Of a stretch of 64,000 nucleotides of DNA, positions 23,066 through 35,905 are shown piece by piece. A model generated the notes under the pieces. The model was given only the letters and a program-made list of their open reading frames with translations, ran no database searches and was not told the DNA's origin. A program made the translations under genes and the position numbers. This stretch comes from Ehretia macrophylla (lineage: Eukaryota; Streptophyta; Magnoliopsida; Boraginales; Ehretiaceae): NCBI GenBank assembly GCA_037974665.1, contig CM075768.1:65313816-65377815 (forward strand), written 5' to 3'. Position 1 is the stretch's first letter; each line of letters opens with the position of its first letter.

Positions 23066-25065
23066 AACTCATTTCGAAGTCCACGTAATCAAGTGATACG
23101 ATTATTCAACATGCAACAACATCTACGTGGTGGTTTCGGATGCAAGAAAAGCCTATTTGTCAACATGCAATGATCAAAATTACATTTAAGCTTATAAGAC
23201 ATTTACGGGCAGCCCACTAAGCATATAATTTCCACACAATATCTAAATGATCAACACTTAGCAAGACTACCTAGTCATTAGGGTTTCCGTTTCATGCTTA
23301 ACCATGTGATTAAACCCTAAGTCAACTCAAGTTCATTCACAAGTCATGCATCATTCAATTCAAACATCCTCAAGTACTCAAAACAGTCCACACAACATCC
23401 CAACACCACAATTCCAAGCAATTAGCACCACAAGAGGGGTTACAACAATTTTCCAAGCATATAACTAAGTGAAACCTTTACTGCAATAGGCTGTTTCCCA
23501 CAATCAATAGGATAATCAAACAATCTCAAAATTCAGTGAATAAGATGTCAAATTAAATCTTAAGAAGTTAACTAAACTCAGAAACAAACCTTGCATCAAT
23601 TGGAGTTCAGAATCATTAGTTATGGCCGAAACAGTGAGGTAGCACAAAACTGTCCAGATTTGCACACTTTTCAGAAATTGACGTTTTTGAGGTCCTTAGA
23701 TTCATTTTTAGCTTTTGTCCATTTCTGACAAAATTTTCCAGAACTGAAAATTCTAGTAGCACACCGATTTTCATGCATTTTGGACAACATTTTCTAAGTC
23801 AAACATGGTTCGCTCCACAAGGTCAGTGCATCTGCCAAAAACCTGATTCATTTTCCCAGATTTCCAGATTTGGTCATATTTTAATGATTTGCCATTTTGA
23901 GGACCTTAGATTCAAAATTAGCTTCGGCCTATTTCTGGGAAAAATGTTCAAAACTGTCCAAAATAGTCACCCACCAATTTTCAAGCATTTTCAACATCAT
24001 TTTCTTAGCTAAACTTACCTCGAACAGACTGGTCAGAGAGCTGTCATCCACTTCGACTTCACCTAGCATCATTTTCAAGCCAAGATCTTGCCATGCATGG
24101 TTGTTTAAGCTTATGAACGACCATATAGCTCAAGTACAGAAGCAAATACACACATTTATGAGCATGCATGTGAAATTTCAAAGAGTTTTCAAAAGCTTTT
24201 AACCCTCACCTTTGTAATCAACCAAAAGATGCACAAAAACCTTGTTGAGGCTCAAATTTCTTCCTCTTCTTGCTTAGCCGAGTTTCCAACTTGGTTTTCT
24301 CTATTTTTCCTAGGCTAGTAAGCAATATTTTAGTACATGCATGTAGTTATGACTTGAAGAAAAGAAATGGAAGCTTAGTAACTCACCTAGGCCGAAAATG
24401 AAGCTTCAATGCACATGCATGAGTGATTTTTGCATCCTAGCTTGTTCGGTTGAGGTCCTTTGCTTGTGGCTTGCTTGGTTTAGCTATGGTGTGAAGAAGA
24501 GAAGCTATGGAGATGAATAACTCAGCCAAAACCGAAATGGAGAGAGAAAATGAGAGGGAGAGAGAGAAATGTGAGGAAAGTGAGAGAAATGAGAGAAAAA
24601 TGAGGCTTTTTGCAAAAGTTGATGCATGGGTTCAGCCTTGAGCTTAGCAATTCTGATTTTTATGTCTTCAAGAGGCATTTTGAAATGTTAGCATGGGCCA
24701 TGAGTGGTTTGGTCGAAAATGGGAGGAAATTGAGGTGGTTTTGGGCAATTTTTTTATGCATTGTGTTGAGTGTTTTGTCATAGTTTGTCTATGACTAATT
24801 TTTTTATGCATTTGTGTCATTAGAATTGTCAAAGGAAAGTTGGGAAATAAGGGACTCTAGGTAGAAAAAAATATAGGAATGTTTGTTGATGAGTTGAATT
24901 ATGAATAGAATAATAGATAGTGGAAAATGTAGGAATAGTTTAGTATTATTTTATTGTTAGTGGAGTTTGTAGAGAATTTGAATTAGGAATATAATATTGG
25001 TTAGTGGATTGTGTGGGATTATTTTATTGTCTAGTGCTTTGTGTAGGATTCTTTCTTGATTAACG

Positions 25066-25540
25066 TGGTGGCACGGATTCCAAGGTCTAGGGCACGAATT
25101 ACGAGGTATACACAAACTACGAGGTACAACACGTATTTCAAGACTAAGGCACATACTTCAAGATAAGTGCACAGATTTTAATGCTAACACACGCAATCCT
25201 AGGTGAATGAACGTAGATCAAAATAAGGCACGTAATTCAATGCAATGCACGTAATTCAAGACACGACCCTTAAACCTAGGTTAAGGCACGCAGTTCAAAG
25301 TTAATGCACACGAAACGAAGAGACACCACGCAAATCAAGGTCTCGCACGTAAATTAAGGTCATGGCATGTTTATCTAGGTATCGCACGTATATCGAGGAT
25401 TAGGGCACACAATTCTAGGTTAAGGCACGTATAACGAAGTATGCACGAAAACCAAGACAAGACACGTAATCCTAGGTCGGTCATATAATTTTAGGTCTAA
25501 GGCGCGCAAATCGAGGTAAGACACGTTATTCAGTGTCGGG
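25066..25540 (-). repeat. U3-end short tandem repeats, A2
   Basis: About two dozen degenerate units of GGCACGYAATTCNAGGT type. This is the longest of the three family-A tracts and accounts for much of the length difference between A2 and A3. Confidence 0.6.
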
Positions 25541-25743
25541 CCTCACATAACTCCTTACGGATCAAAAGTTATGGGCACCAGAGCGAAGGAGACCTGGTCA
25601 CAAGCCCTATGCCCTCCGTTTGCGGGCCCAGTCTCCACGTGAAGTGAAGTTGTCTTGCCCTAGGTGCTGTGGGATTCGATAATAGAACTGTGGTGGATAA
25701 AGTATCTTGGCAACCCAAACCAGAGCAAAAAAAATTGAAAAGG

Positions 25744-25862
25744 GGGGTGCAACACAAGGACTTCCATGGGGGTCACCCATCCTAGTACCACTCTCACCCA
25801 AGCACGCTTAACTTCAGAGTTTTGATGGGATCCGGTGCATTAGTGCTGGTATGATCACACCC
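25744..25862 (-). rRNA. 5S rRNA gene copy 19
   Basis: 119 bp, 8 differences: two in box C and one in IE (CpG-type). First gene right of A2; type II spacer. Confidence 0.91.
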
Positions 25863-26419
25863 GTCATGTTGAGGGCGCAATTCCTTTATGTGTTAACGGT
25901 TCTCAGTCCCAGCCTAGAAAGATGGCCAATTCAAAAGGCCCAATGGGCTTAACGATAACTCATCCGCTTCAACAATGCAGCATCCTAGCAAGATGTGATA
26001 TCGACGCGTTGTAGGGCCCCCTAATGTCCCGCGCGTAAGGTTGTCTTCCTTTTAACAGCTCACGACGTACGATTCGGGACAAAAAAACAGAGCAAAAGAA
26101 GAAAAGTGGCCAGAAACTGATGAAAACGTTCAATTTTGGGCTCTAAAAGTGGGTACAGCTATCAAGCTGCTACCCCCGTCGTAGAGCTCTCAGAGAGCTT
26201 TGCAACGGTATGCTGTGCGCCGCGTAACTCCTTACGGATCAAAAGTTATGGGCACCAGAGCGACGGAGACTTGGTCACAAGCCCTACGCCATCGGTTTGC
26301 AGGCCCAGCCTTTACGTGAAGCGAAGTTGTCTTGGCCAATGTTCCGTGGGATTCGGTAATCAAAATTTGGTGGATAAAGTATCTTGGCAACCCTAAGCAG
26401 GGCAAAAAAAATTAAAAAG

Positions 26420-26537
26420 GGGGTACAACACGAGCACTTCCAGGGGGTTACCCATCCTAGTACTACTCACGCCCAAGCACGCTTAACTTCGGAGTTTTGA
26501 TGGGATCCGGTGCATTAGTGCTGGTATGATCGCACCT
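26420..26537 (-). rRNA. 5S rRNA gene copy 20
   Basis: 118 bp, with one C lost at the edge of box C and 6 substitutions (one in box C, one in IE). Type I spacer. Confidence 0.9.
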
Positions 26538-27094
26538 GTCATGTTGAGGACACAATTCCTTTATTTGGTAATAGTTCACAGTCCCAGCCTAGAGAGCTGG
26601 CCCATTCAAAAGGCCCAATAGGCTTAACGACAACCCATCCGCTTCAACAACGCAGCATCCTCGCAAGACGTGATATCGACGCGTTGTACGGCCCTATAAT
26701 GTCCCGCGAGTAAGGTTTCCTCCTTTTAACAGCTCACGACGTACGATCCGGGATGAAAAAATAGAGCAAAAGAAGAAAAGTGACCTGAAACTGATGAAAA
26801 CGTTCAATTTTGGGCTCCAAAAATGGGCATAGCGAGGAAGCTGGCTGCCCCCGTCGTAGAGCTCCCAGAGAGCTTTGCAACAATATGTTGTGCGCCGCGT
26901 AACTCCTTACGGATCAAAAGTTATGGGTACCGGAGCGACGGAGACCTGGTCACAAGTCCTACGCCCTCGGTTTGAAGGCCTAGCCTCTACGTGAAGCGAA
27001 GTTGTCGTGCCTAATGTTCCGTGGGATTCGGTAATAGAAATTTGGTGGATAAAGTATCATGGAAACCCTAACCAGGGCAAAAAAAATTGAAAAG

Positions 27095-27213
27095 GGGGTG
27101 CAACATGAGGACTTCCAAGGGGGTCACCCATCCTAGTCCTACTTTCGCCCAAGCACGCTTAACTTCGGAGTTCTGATAGGATCCGGTGCAATAGTGGTGG
27201 TATGATCGCACCT
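27095..27213 (-). rRNA. 5S rRNA gene copy 21
   Basis: 119 bp, 8 differences, one in box C and one in IE. Type I spacer. Confidence 0.91.
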
Positions 27214-27772
27214 GTCATGTTGACGGCACAATTCCTTTATTTGTTATCGATTCACAGTCCCAGGCGAGAGAGATGGCCCATTCAAAAGGCCCAATGGGCT
27301 TAACGAAAACCCATCCGCTTCAACAACGCAGCATCCTTGCAAGATGTGATTATCGACGCGTTGTAGGGCCCTCTAATGTCCCGCAAGTAAGGTTGTCGTC
27401 ATTTTAACAGATCACGACGTATAATCCAGGACGAAAAAATAGTGTAAAAGAAGAAAAGTGGCCTGGAACTGATGAAAACGTTCGATTTTGGGCTCCAAAC
27501 AGGCACAACGAGCAAGCTGCCTGCCCCCATCGTGGAGCTCTTAGAGAATTTTGCAACGGTATGTTGTGTGCCGCGTAACTCCTTACGGATCAAAAGTTAT
27601 GAGCACCGGCGCGACGGAGACCTGGTCACAAGCCCTACGCCCTCGATTTGCAGGCCCAGCCACTACGTGAAGCAAAGTTGTCTTGCCCAATGTTCCGTGG
27701 GATTCGATAATAGAAATTTGGTGGATAAAGCATCTTGGCAACCCTAACCAGGGCAAAAAAAATTGAAAAAGG

Positions 27773-27891
27773 GGGGTGCAACACGAGGACTTCTCAGGGG
27801 GTCACCCATCCTAGTACTACTCTCGCCCAAGCACGCTTAACTTCGCAGTTCTGATGGGATCCGGTGCATTATTGCTGGTATGATCGCACCC
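27773..27891 (-). rRNA. 5S rRNA gene copy 22
   Basis: Well preserved: 119 bp, 3 differences, one in box C. Mostly type I spacer, with the type II base in TTCGATAATAG. Confidence 0.93.
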
Positions 27892-28447
27892 GTTATGTTG
27901 AGGGCACAATTCCTTTATTTGTTAACGGTTCACAGTCCTAGCCTAGAGAGATGGCCCATTCAAAATGCCCAATGGGCTTAACGACAACCCATCCGTTCAA
28001 CAGCGCAGCATCCTCGCAAGACGTGATATCGACGCATTGTAGAGCCCTCTAATGTCCCGCGAGTAAGGTTGTCGTCCTTTTAACAGCTCACGACGTACGA
28101 TCCGGGACGGAAAAACAGAGGAAAAGAAGAAAAGTGTCCTGGAACTGATGAATACGTTCGATTTTGGCCTCCAAAATGGGCACAACGACCAAGATCGCTG
28201 CCCCCTTTGTAGAGCTGTCGGAGAGCTTTGCAACGGTATGTTGTGCGTCACGTAACTCCTTGCGGATCAAAAGTTAACGGCACCGGAGCGACGGAGACCT
28301 GGTCACAAGCCCTACGCCCTTGGTTTGCGGGCCTAGCCTCCACGTGAAGCGAAGTTGTCTGGCTGAAGATGCCGTGGGATTCGATAATAGAAATTTGGTG
28401 GATAAAGAATCTTGGCAACCCAAATCGGAGCAAAAAAAATTGAAAAG

Positions 28448-28566
28448 GGGGTGCAACACGAGGACTTCCCAGGGGGTCGCCCATCCTAGTACTACTCTCG
28501 CCCAAGCATGCTTAAGTTCGGAGTTATGATGGGATCCGGTGCATTATTGCTGGTATGATCGCACCC
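28448..28566 (-). rRNA. 5S rRNA gene copy 23
   Basis: 119 bp, 5 differences: one in box C (shared with 25, 26, 28, 31 and 35) and two in box A. Type II spacer with AAAGAATCTTGG, shared with copy 26. Confidence 0.92.
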
Positions 28567-29124
28567 GTCATGTTAAGGGCATATTTCCTTTATGTGTTAA
28601 TGGTTCACAGTCCCAGCCTAGAGTGATGGCCAATTCAAAAGGCCTAATGGGCTTAACGACAACCCATCCGCTTCAACAACGCATCATCCTAGCAAGACGT
28701 GATATCGACGCGTTGTAGGGCCCCCTAATATCCCACGAGTAAGCTTGTCATCCTTTTAACAGCTCACGACGTACGATCCTGGTCGAAAAAATAGAACAAA
28801 TGAAGAAAAATGGCCTGAAACTGATGAAAACGTTCAATTTTGGGCTCCAAAAAGGGGATAGAGTGCAGGCTCGTTGCCCCCTTCGTAGAGATGTCGGAGA
28901 GCTTTGCAACGGTATGTTGTGCACTGCGTAACTCCTTACGGATCAAAATTTATGGGCACCGAAGTGACAGAGACATGGTCACAAGCCCTACGCCCTCGGT
29001 TTGTGGGCCCAGCTACTACGTGAAGTGAAGTTGTCTTGCCCAATGTTCCGTGGAATTCGGCAATAGAAATTTGGTGGATAAAGTATCTTGGCAACCCTAA
29101 CCAGGGCAAAAAAAATTGAAAAGG

Positions 29125-29243
29125 GGGGTGCAACACGAGGACTTCTCAGGGAGTCACCCATCCTAGTACTACTCTCGCCCAAGCACGCTTAACTTCGGAG
29201 TTCTGATAGGATCCGATGCATTAGCACTGGTATGATCGCGCCC
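29125..29243 (-). rRNA. 5S rRNA gene copy 24
   Basis: 119 bp, 7 differences, two in box C. It shares GGGAGTCACC, GATGCATTAGC and GATCGCGCCC with copies 27, 30 and 32, marking a subfamily. Type I spacer. Confidence 0.92.
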
Positions 29244-29803
29244 GTCATGTTGAGGGCGCAATTCCTTTATTTGTTAACGGTTCACAATTCTAGCCTAGAG
29301 AGATGGCCCATTCAAAAGGCCCAATGGGTTTAACGACAACCCATCCGCTTCAACAACGCAGCATCCTCGCAAGACATGATATCAATGCTTTGTAGGGCCC
29401 TCTAATCTCCCGCGAGTAAGGTTGTCGTCATTTTAACAACTCACGACGTACAATCCGGGACAGAAAAATAGAGCAAAAGAAGAAAAGTGGCCTGAAACTG
29501 ATGAAAATGATCGATTTTGGGCTCCAAAAAGGGCATAGCAAGCAGCTCGCTGTGCCGCTCCTCGTAGAGCTGTCGGAGAGCTTTGCTACGGTATATTGTG
29601 CGCCGCGTAACTCCTTACGGATCAAAAGTTATGCGCACCAGAGCGACGGTGACCTGGTCACAAGCCCTACGCCCTAGGTTTGAGGACCCAGCCTCCACGT
29701 GAAGTGAAGTTGTCTAGCCCAAGGTGCCGTGAGATTCAATAATAGAAATGTGGTGGATAAAGTATTTTGGCATCCCAAACCGGAGTAGAAAAAATTGAAA
29801 TGG

Positions 29804-29922
29804 GGGGTGCAACACGAGGACTTCCCAGGGGGTCGCCCATCCTAGTACTACTCTCGCCCAAGCACGCTTAACTTCGGAGTTCTGATGGGATCCGGTGCAT
29901 TATTGCTGGTATGATCGCACTC
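29804..29922 (-). rRNA. 5S rRNA gene copy 25
   Basis: 119 bp, 3 differences, one in box C. Type II spacer with the GCATCCC variant. Confidence 0.93.
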
Positions 29923-30480
29923 GTCATGTTGAGGGAACAAATCCTTTATGTGTTGACAGTTCACAGTCCTAGCCTAGAGAGATGGCCTATTCAAAAGGCC
30001 AAATGGGCTTAACGACAACCCATCCTCTTCAACAACGTAGCATCCTCGCAAGACGTGATATCGACGCGCTGTTTTGCCATCTAATATCCCGCGAGTTAGG
30101 TTGTCCTCCTTTTAACAGCTCACGACGTACGATCCGGGACAGAAAAATAGAGCAAAAGAAGAAAAGTGGCCTAAAACAGATGAAAACATTCGATTTTGGG
30201 CTCCAAAAAGGGCAAAGCAACCAAGCTCACTGCCCCCTTTGTAGAGCTGTCGGAGAGCTTTGCAACGGTATGCTATGCGCCGCGTAACTCCTTACGGATC
30301 AAAAGTTATGGGCACCGAAGCGACAGAGACCTGGTCACAAGCCCTACGCCCACGGTTTGCGGGCCCAACCTCCACGTGAAGCGATGTTGTCTGGCCCAAG
30401 GTGCCGTGGGATTCGATAATAGAAATTTGGTGGATAAAGAATCTTGGGAACCCAAACTGGAGCAAAAAAAATTGAAAATG

Positions 30481-30599
30481 GGGGTGCAAAACGAGGACTT
30501 CCCAGGGGGTCGCCTATCCTAGTACTACTCTCGCCCAGGCACGCTTAACTTCGGAGTTCTGATGGGATCCGGTGCATTAGTGCTGGTATGATCGCACCC
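30481..30599 (-). rRNA. 5S rRNA gene copy 26
   Basis: 119 bp, 4 differences: two in box C and one in box A. Type II spacer. Confidence 0.93.
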
Positions 30600-31156
30600 A
30601 TCATGTTGAGGGCACAATTCCTTTGTGTGGTAACGGTTCACAGTCCCAACCTAGAGAGATGGCCAATTCAAAAAGCCCAATGGGCTTAACGCTAACCCAT
30701 TTGCTTCAACAATGTAGCATCCTAGCAACACGTGATATCGACGCATTGTAGGGTCCCCTAATGTCCTACGAGTAAGTTTGTCATCCGTTTAACTTCTTAT
30801 GACGTATGATCTGGGAAGAAAAAACAGAGCAAAAGAAGAAAAGTGGCCTGAAACTGATGAAAACATTCGATTTTGGGCTCCAAAAATGGCATAGAGAGCT
30901 GGCTCGCTGCCCCCGTCGTAGAGCTCTCGAAGAGCTTTCCAACGGTATGCTGTGCGCCGCATAACTCCTTACGAATCAAAAGTTATGGGCACCAGAGCGA
31001 CAGAGACCAAGTCTCAAGCCCTACGCCCTCGGTTTACGGGCCCAGCCACTACGTGAAGCGAAGTTGTCTTGCCCAATGTTCCATGGGATTCGGTAATAGA
31101 AATTTGGCGGATAAAATATCTTGTCAACCCTAACCAGGGCAAAAAAAATTGAAAAG

Positions 31157-31275
31157 GGGGTGCAACACGAGGACTTCCTAGGGAGTCACCCATCCTAGTA
31201 CTACTCTCACCCAAGCATGCTTAACTTCGGAGTTCTGACGCGATCTGATGCATTAGCGCTGGTATGATTGCGCCC
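31157..31275 (-). rRNA. 5S rRNA gene copy 27, diverged
   Basis: 119 bp with 11 differences hitting box C twice, IE and box A. Same subfamily as 24 and 30. Type I spacer. Confidence 0.9.
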
Positions 31276-31819
31276 GTCCTGTGGAGGGCACAATTCCTTT
31301 ATTTGTTAACGGTTCACAGTTCTAGCCTAGAGAGATGGCCCAATTTGAAGGCCCAATGGGCTTAATGACAACCCATCCGCTTCAACAACGCAGCATCCTT
31401 GCAAGACGTGATATCAATGCGTTGTAGGGCCCCCTAATATCCCGCGAGTAAGGTTGTCGTCCTTTTAACAACTCACGACGTACAATCCGGGACAGAAAAA
31501 CAGAGCAAAAGAAGAAAATTGGCCTGAAACTGATGAAAATGATCAATTTTGGGCTCCAAAAAGGGAACAGCGAGCAGTTTACTGCGCCCCTCTTCGTAGA
31601 GCTGTCGGAGAGCTTTGCAACGGTATGCGGTGCACCGCGTAACTCCTTACGGATCAAAAGTTATGGGCACCGGAGCGCCGGAGACCGCCCTCGGTTTGAG
31701 GACCCAGCCTCCACGTGAAGCGAAGTTGTCTAGCCCAAATCGCCGTGGGATTCGATAATAGAAATGTGGTGGATAAAGTATCTTCGCATCCCAAACCGGA
31801 GCAGAAAAAATTGAAAAGG

Positions 31820-31938
31820 GGGGTGCAACACGAGGACTTCCCAGGGGGTCGCCCAACCTAGTACTACTCTCGCCCAAGCACGCTTAACTTCGGAGTTCTG
31901 ATGGGATCCGGTGCATTATTGCTGGTATGATTGCACTT
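31820..31938 (-). rRNA. 5S rRNA gene copy 28
   Basis: 119 bp, 6 differences; two in box C and both first RNA bases changed. The spacer 3' of it lacks 16 bp (GGAGACC joined to GCCCTCGG at about 31686). Type II. Confidence 0.92.
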
Positions 31939-32496
31939 GTCATGTTGAGGGCACAATTCCTTTATGTGTTAACGGTTCACAGTCCCAACCTAGAGAGATG
32001 GCCAATTCAAAAGGCCCAATGGGCTTAACGATAACCCATCTGCTTCAACAACGCTGCATCCTAGCAAGACGTGATTTCGACGCATTGTAGGGCCCCCTAA
32101 TGTCCCGGGAGTAAGGTTGTCGTCCTTTTAACAGCTCACGACGTACGATCCGGGATAAAAAAAAAAGAGCAAATGAAGAATAGTGGCCTGAAACAGATGA
32201 AAACCTTCGATTTTGGGCTCCAAAAACGGGCACAACAAGCAAGTTGGCTGCCCCCGTCATAGAGCTCTCAGAGAGCTTTGCAACGGTATGCTGTGCGCCG
32301 CATAACTCCTTACGGATCAAAAGTTATGGGCACCGGAGCGACGGAGACCTAGTCACAAGCCCTACGCCCTCGATTTGCAGTCCCAGCCTCTACGTGAAGC
32401 GAAGTTGTCTTGCCTAATGTTCCGTTGGATTCGGTAATAGAAATTTGGTGGATAAAGTATCTTGGCAACCTTAACCAAGGCAAAAAAATTGAAAAT

Positions 32497-32596
32497 GGGG
32501 TGCAACACGAGGACTTCCCTGGGGGTCACCCATCCTAGTACTACTCTCGCCCAAGCACGCTTAACTTCGGAGTTCTGATGGGATCCTGTGCATTAG
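32497..32596 (-). pseudogene. 5S rRNA gene copy 29, 3' part (split by C2)
   Basis: Covers RNA nt 20-119 of the gene, with two substitutions and all three promoter boxes (one change in box C). The 5' end lies 2.07 kb away at 34667-34690. The break follows ATTAG (32592-32596), which is repeated at the far side of the insertion. It cannot give a normal 5S transcript. Confidence 0.92.
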
Positions 32597-34666
32597 AACT
32601 CAGCATCATCTAAAATCCAATTCTTACTAATCTTCATCGGTTGAAGAATCCCGTTGACACGAATACCGAAGAAGAAAAAAATTCCAACCAAAAGCACCGA
32701 GATAATACAAATAAAGACCTAAGCAAAGATACTGTAGATAAAATCACATCACATATTAATGATAAGAAGAATACCGAATGAATACCCCATACACAATCTC
32801 GAGTAGAAGTTCAACTATTACTGCCTGAGAATTCCCAAACAAGAAGCCAAATAAAGGCTCAAACAAAGGTTCCATCCAGAGGTCCAAATAAGTACCCCAC
32901 TGGTCATGAATTTCATAGAAGAATTCCCTGATAAGAGTGCGAAGAAAATACTAAGAAACCCAATCAAATATACTTCAAAAGTTCCAAAGAAGCCTTCCAA
33001 ATAATAACCCCATAGGACAACCCATTAGATTCCGAGTATCGCTATCAAATGCTGAGAAGAATGTCTAAGGAAATAGTAGAGGAATTATCATATGTCTAAT
33101 AAGACAGTCAAGTTAAATAACAAATATAATTTTTCCAACTGGATGAGAAATCCGAGTAAGATTCCCGAGCAGGCGTACAACATACAAAACCAAACTCCAA
33201 GGCCTCTTCATTGTTCGCCAGGTGAGAACTTATACAATTTACCACCAAGAAAGCCCAAAGTATTCCGCATCATACCATAAGCAATATGAGATAATAAGTC
33301 TGAACAGGATTCCAAGTGTAAGACTTCTTGCCATCAAGGAAAGATACTAGTAGAATGCCCACTAAGAATTCTATAAAATGCCATTGAAGAATTTCCAATC
33401 AGGGATGTCAGTATCATACCAATAAAGACCGAGACACATATACCATAGATTATACGGTGCAGTAAATCCAATTGAAACCCCAATAGCCAAGTCCACCGAA
33501 AAGTACCAACAAAAGTCTTCAAAGAATACCCATTCAGAAAACCAAAGAATGCCACAGAGAACAATCAAATAAAACAACAAGAGAAAGCTACTCTTCACAA
33601 CTGTTAATCACAGAGGAAGACCTTAGAGATTCGCCAATAACCGAGCTCCAAAAGCAAACACCAACTCCCAAATAAAGGCTAATTAAATGCCATTCATTTC
33701 CTCCCAACCCATACACCTTGAGAGGCTAGCTGTGAACCACTTTCTTTAGGGTAGGAAGAGGACTTACTTACCATTTCCATAAGACATGTATGAATGCCAA
33801 TATATCACAGTTATACATATGCCTTAAGCTATTATGCCAGCAAGTTTACAAAAGAGTTTATTCAACAAAGTTACTCAAGCATAACAATCAAATCAAGCAC
33901 AACATAATCAATTCAAATCACGGCACAACCAATTCAACACATTCCAATACACACATTACAAGCAATACTTCAAGCAAATAACAATCCACGAGGTCGATTC
34001 AATTCACGATGCCAATTCGATAGGTCAATTCAATGCACAACTAGACACTTCACCTTACTAGAAAAAAAACATTTAACACATAACACATAACTATATCACA
34101 TAGGTGCATACATTCAACTCAAGACACACAATCTCACATACAGGCCCACCCTTTCAAGACACACTTAACAAGCACACATTCAAGGGCCACTACACACCAG
34201 GCGGAGGACCCTGTCCCGGCTTATGAGCTAGACAAGCTCTGATACTAGCTGTAACGCCCCAATCCCTCTCGAGAACGGGAGTTCTATCAATCGATCTAAT
34301 CACAACCCAAATCCAAACCCGGGCAAAATTTTTAGCGAAAACGGACGGAGTCTCCCCTGTTTCTAGGCGAAATGTAAAACCTGTAATAGCATATAAATGG
34401 ACCACCACCATGTCCAACCATACAAAACTTTCTCAAGGCCATCCGAGCCTTGGTTCCCAACAATTAAACTCAGCAAGTATACATACATTTCCAATTTAAA
34501 AGCTAACCTATCTCTTTTCATTTTTGATAAGTACACTCATACTTGAAAATTCAACCATCCCAAGCTACTGCATAAAATAAACTATCCTGCCCTTCAAACT
34601 TTTCTCCTTTGGACATTACAACATGCATTGAAGTTAAGCTATGCTAACTGATTACATAACTAGCTT
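32597..34666 (-). mobile_element. C2, truncated family-C element inserted in a 5S gene
   Basis: 2070 bp. The right part (34250-34666) is the PBS-proximal 417 bp of a C LTR, clearly similar to the C1 left end. The primer-binding site (34236-34247) and an internal stretch (32597-34235) lie to its left. The LTR stops at AACTAGCTT, in the middle of sequence that continues in C1. Neither end is TG/CA, yet ATTAG is present on both sides. Internal DNA is A-rich with loosely repeating AAATAAAGNC and AGAATNCC segments. No coding domain recognised; it may be noncoding internal DNA of a non-autonomous element. Confidence 0.78.
34236..34247 (-). promoter_or_regulatory. Primer-binding site of C2
   Basis: The minus strand reads TAGTATCAGAGC, one base off the initiator tRNA-Met-complementary TGGTATCAGAGC, 2 nt from the LTR end GGGGCGTTACA. 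Confidence 0.75.
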
Positions 34667-34690
34667 ATTAGTGCTGGTATGATCGCACCT
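34667..34690 (-). pseudogene. 5S rRNA gene copy 29, 5' fragment
   Basis: RNA nt 1-24 of the split gene (nt 20-24 duplicated as ATTAG). Joined to 32497-32596 it would give a 119-bp gene with 3 differences. The upstream TATA-like region follows normally to the right. Confidence 0.9.
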
Positions 34691-35248
34691 GTCATGTTGA
34701 GGGCACAATTCCTTTATGTGTTAACGATTTACAGTCCCAGCCTAGAGAGATGGCCAATTCAAAAGGCCCAATGGGCTTAACGATAACCCATCCACTTCAA
34801 CAACGCAGCATCATAGCAAGATGTGATATCGACGCGATGTAGGGCCCCTTAATGTCCTGCGAGTAAGGTTGTCGTCCTTTTAACAGCTCACGATGTACGA
34901 TCCGGGACGAAAAAAAAGTGCAAAAGAAGAAAAGTGGCCTGGAACTGATGAAAACGTTTGATTTTGGGCTCCAAAAATGGGCACAGCAAGTAAGCTGGCT
35001 GCCCCCATTGTAGATCTCTCAGAGAGTTTTGTAACAGTATGTTGTGCGCCGCGTAACTCCTTACGGATCAAAAGTTATAAGCACCGGTGCGACGGAGACC
35101 TAGTCACAAGCCCTACGCCCTCTGTTTGCAGGCCCAGCCACTACGTGAAGCGAAGTTGTCTTGCCCAATGATCCGTGGGATTCAATAATAGAAATTTGGT
35201 GGATAAAGTATATTGGCAACCCTAACCAGGGCAAAAAAAATTGAAAAT

Positions 35249-35367
35249 GGGGTGCAACACGAGGACTTCCCAAGGAGTCACCCATTCTAGTACTACTCTC
35301 GCCCAAGCACGCTTAACTTCGAAGTTCTGATAGGATTCGATGCATTAGCGTGGGTATGATCGCGCCC
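35249..35367 (-). rRNA. 5S rRNA gene copy 30, diverged
   Basis: 119 bp, 11 differences, three in box C. It shares CACCCATTCT, GATTCGATGCATTAGCG-like and GATCGCGCCC with 32 and 34. Type I half of the local dimer. Confidence 0.91.
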
Positions 35368-35905
35368 GTCATGTTGAGGGCACAATTCATTTATTTGTTA
35401 ACGGTTCACAGTCCCAACCTAGAGAGATGGCCTATTCAAAAGGCCCAATGGGCTTAACGACAACCCATCCGCTTTAACAACGCAGCAGCCTCGTAAGACA
35501 TGATATCGAGGCATTGTAGGGAACCCTAATGTCCCGCAAGTAAGGTTGTCATCCTTTTAACAGCTCACGACGTACGATCCGGGATAGAAAAATAGTACAA
35601 AAGCAGAAAGGTGGCCTGTAACGAATGAAAATGGTCAATTTTGGTCTCCAAGCTGCACCCCCCTTCGTAGAGCTGTCGGAGAGCTTTTCAACGGTATGCT
35701 GTGCGCCACATAACTCCTTACGAATCAAAAGTTATGGGCACTGGAGCGAGGAGACTTGGTCACAAGCCCTACGCCTTCGGTTTGCGGGCCCAGCCTCCAC
35801 GTGAAACGAAGTTGTTTTGCCCAAGGTGCCGTGGGATTCGATAATCGAAATATGGTGGATAAAGTATCTGGGCATCCCAAACCGGAGCATAAAAAATTGA
35901 AAAGA

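Larger units (their letters stand above)
21486..25547 (-). mobile_element. A2, solo LTR of family A (4062 bp)
   Basis: TGTCACGC ... CTCACA, flanked by a perfect duplication TAACT (21481-21485 and 25548-25552). Excising it leaves a 677-bp 5S unit. It has family landmarks in the same order as A1 and A3: hairpin I (22200-22217), hairpin II (22596-22658), the 190-bp duplication, and U3 short repeats. It also has a private duplication of about 180 bp (22700-22880 and about 22885-23065). No coding sequence is recognisable, and no second LTR or primer-binding site is present. Confidence 0.86.
25548..32596 (-). repeat. 5S rDNA array, block 4 (units 19-29)
   Basis: Ten genes plus the 3' five-sixths of copy 29. 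Starts are 675-679 bp apart, except 663 bp before copy 28 (a 16-bp deletion at about 31686). Spacer types 19 to 29: II, I, I, I, II, I, II, II, I, II, I. Copies 22, 23, 25 and 28 share a change at RNA nt 20, and 25 and 28 share GCATCCCAAACCGGAG, so these units have a common recent ancestor. Confidence 0.95.

Noticed and set aside
33334..33564. Minus-strand frames in the C2 internal region, hydrophobic in composition
   Set aside because: They are short and overlapping in A/T-rich repetitive DNA, with no conserved motif. The hydrophobicity follows from base composition.
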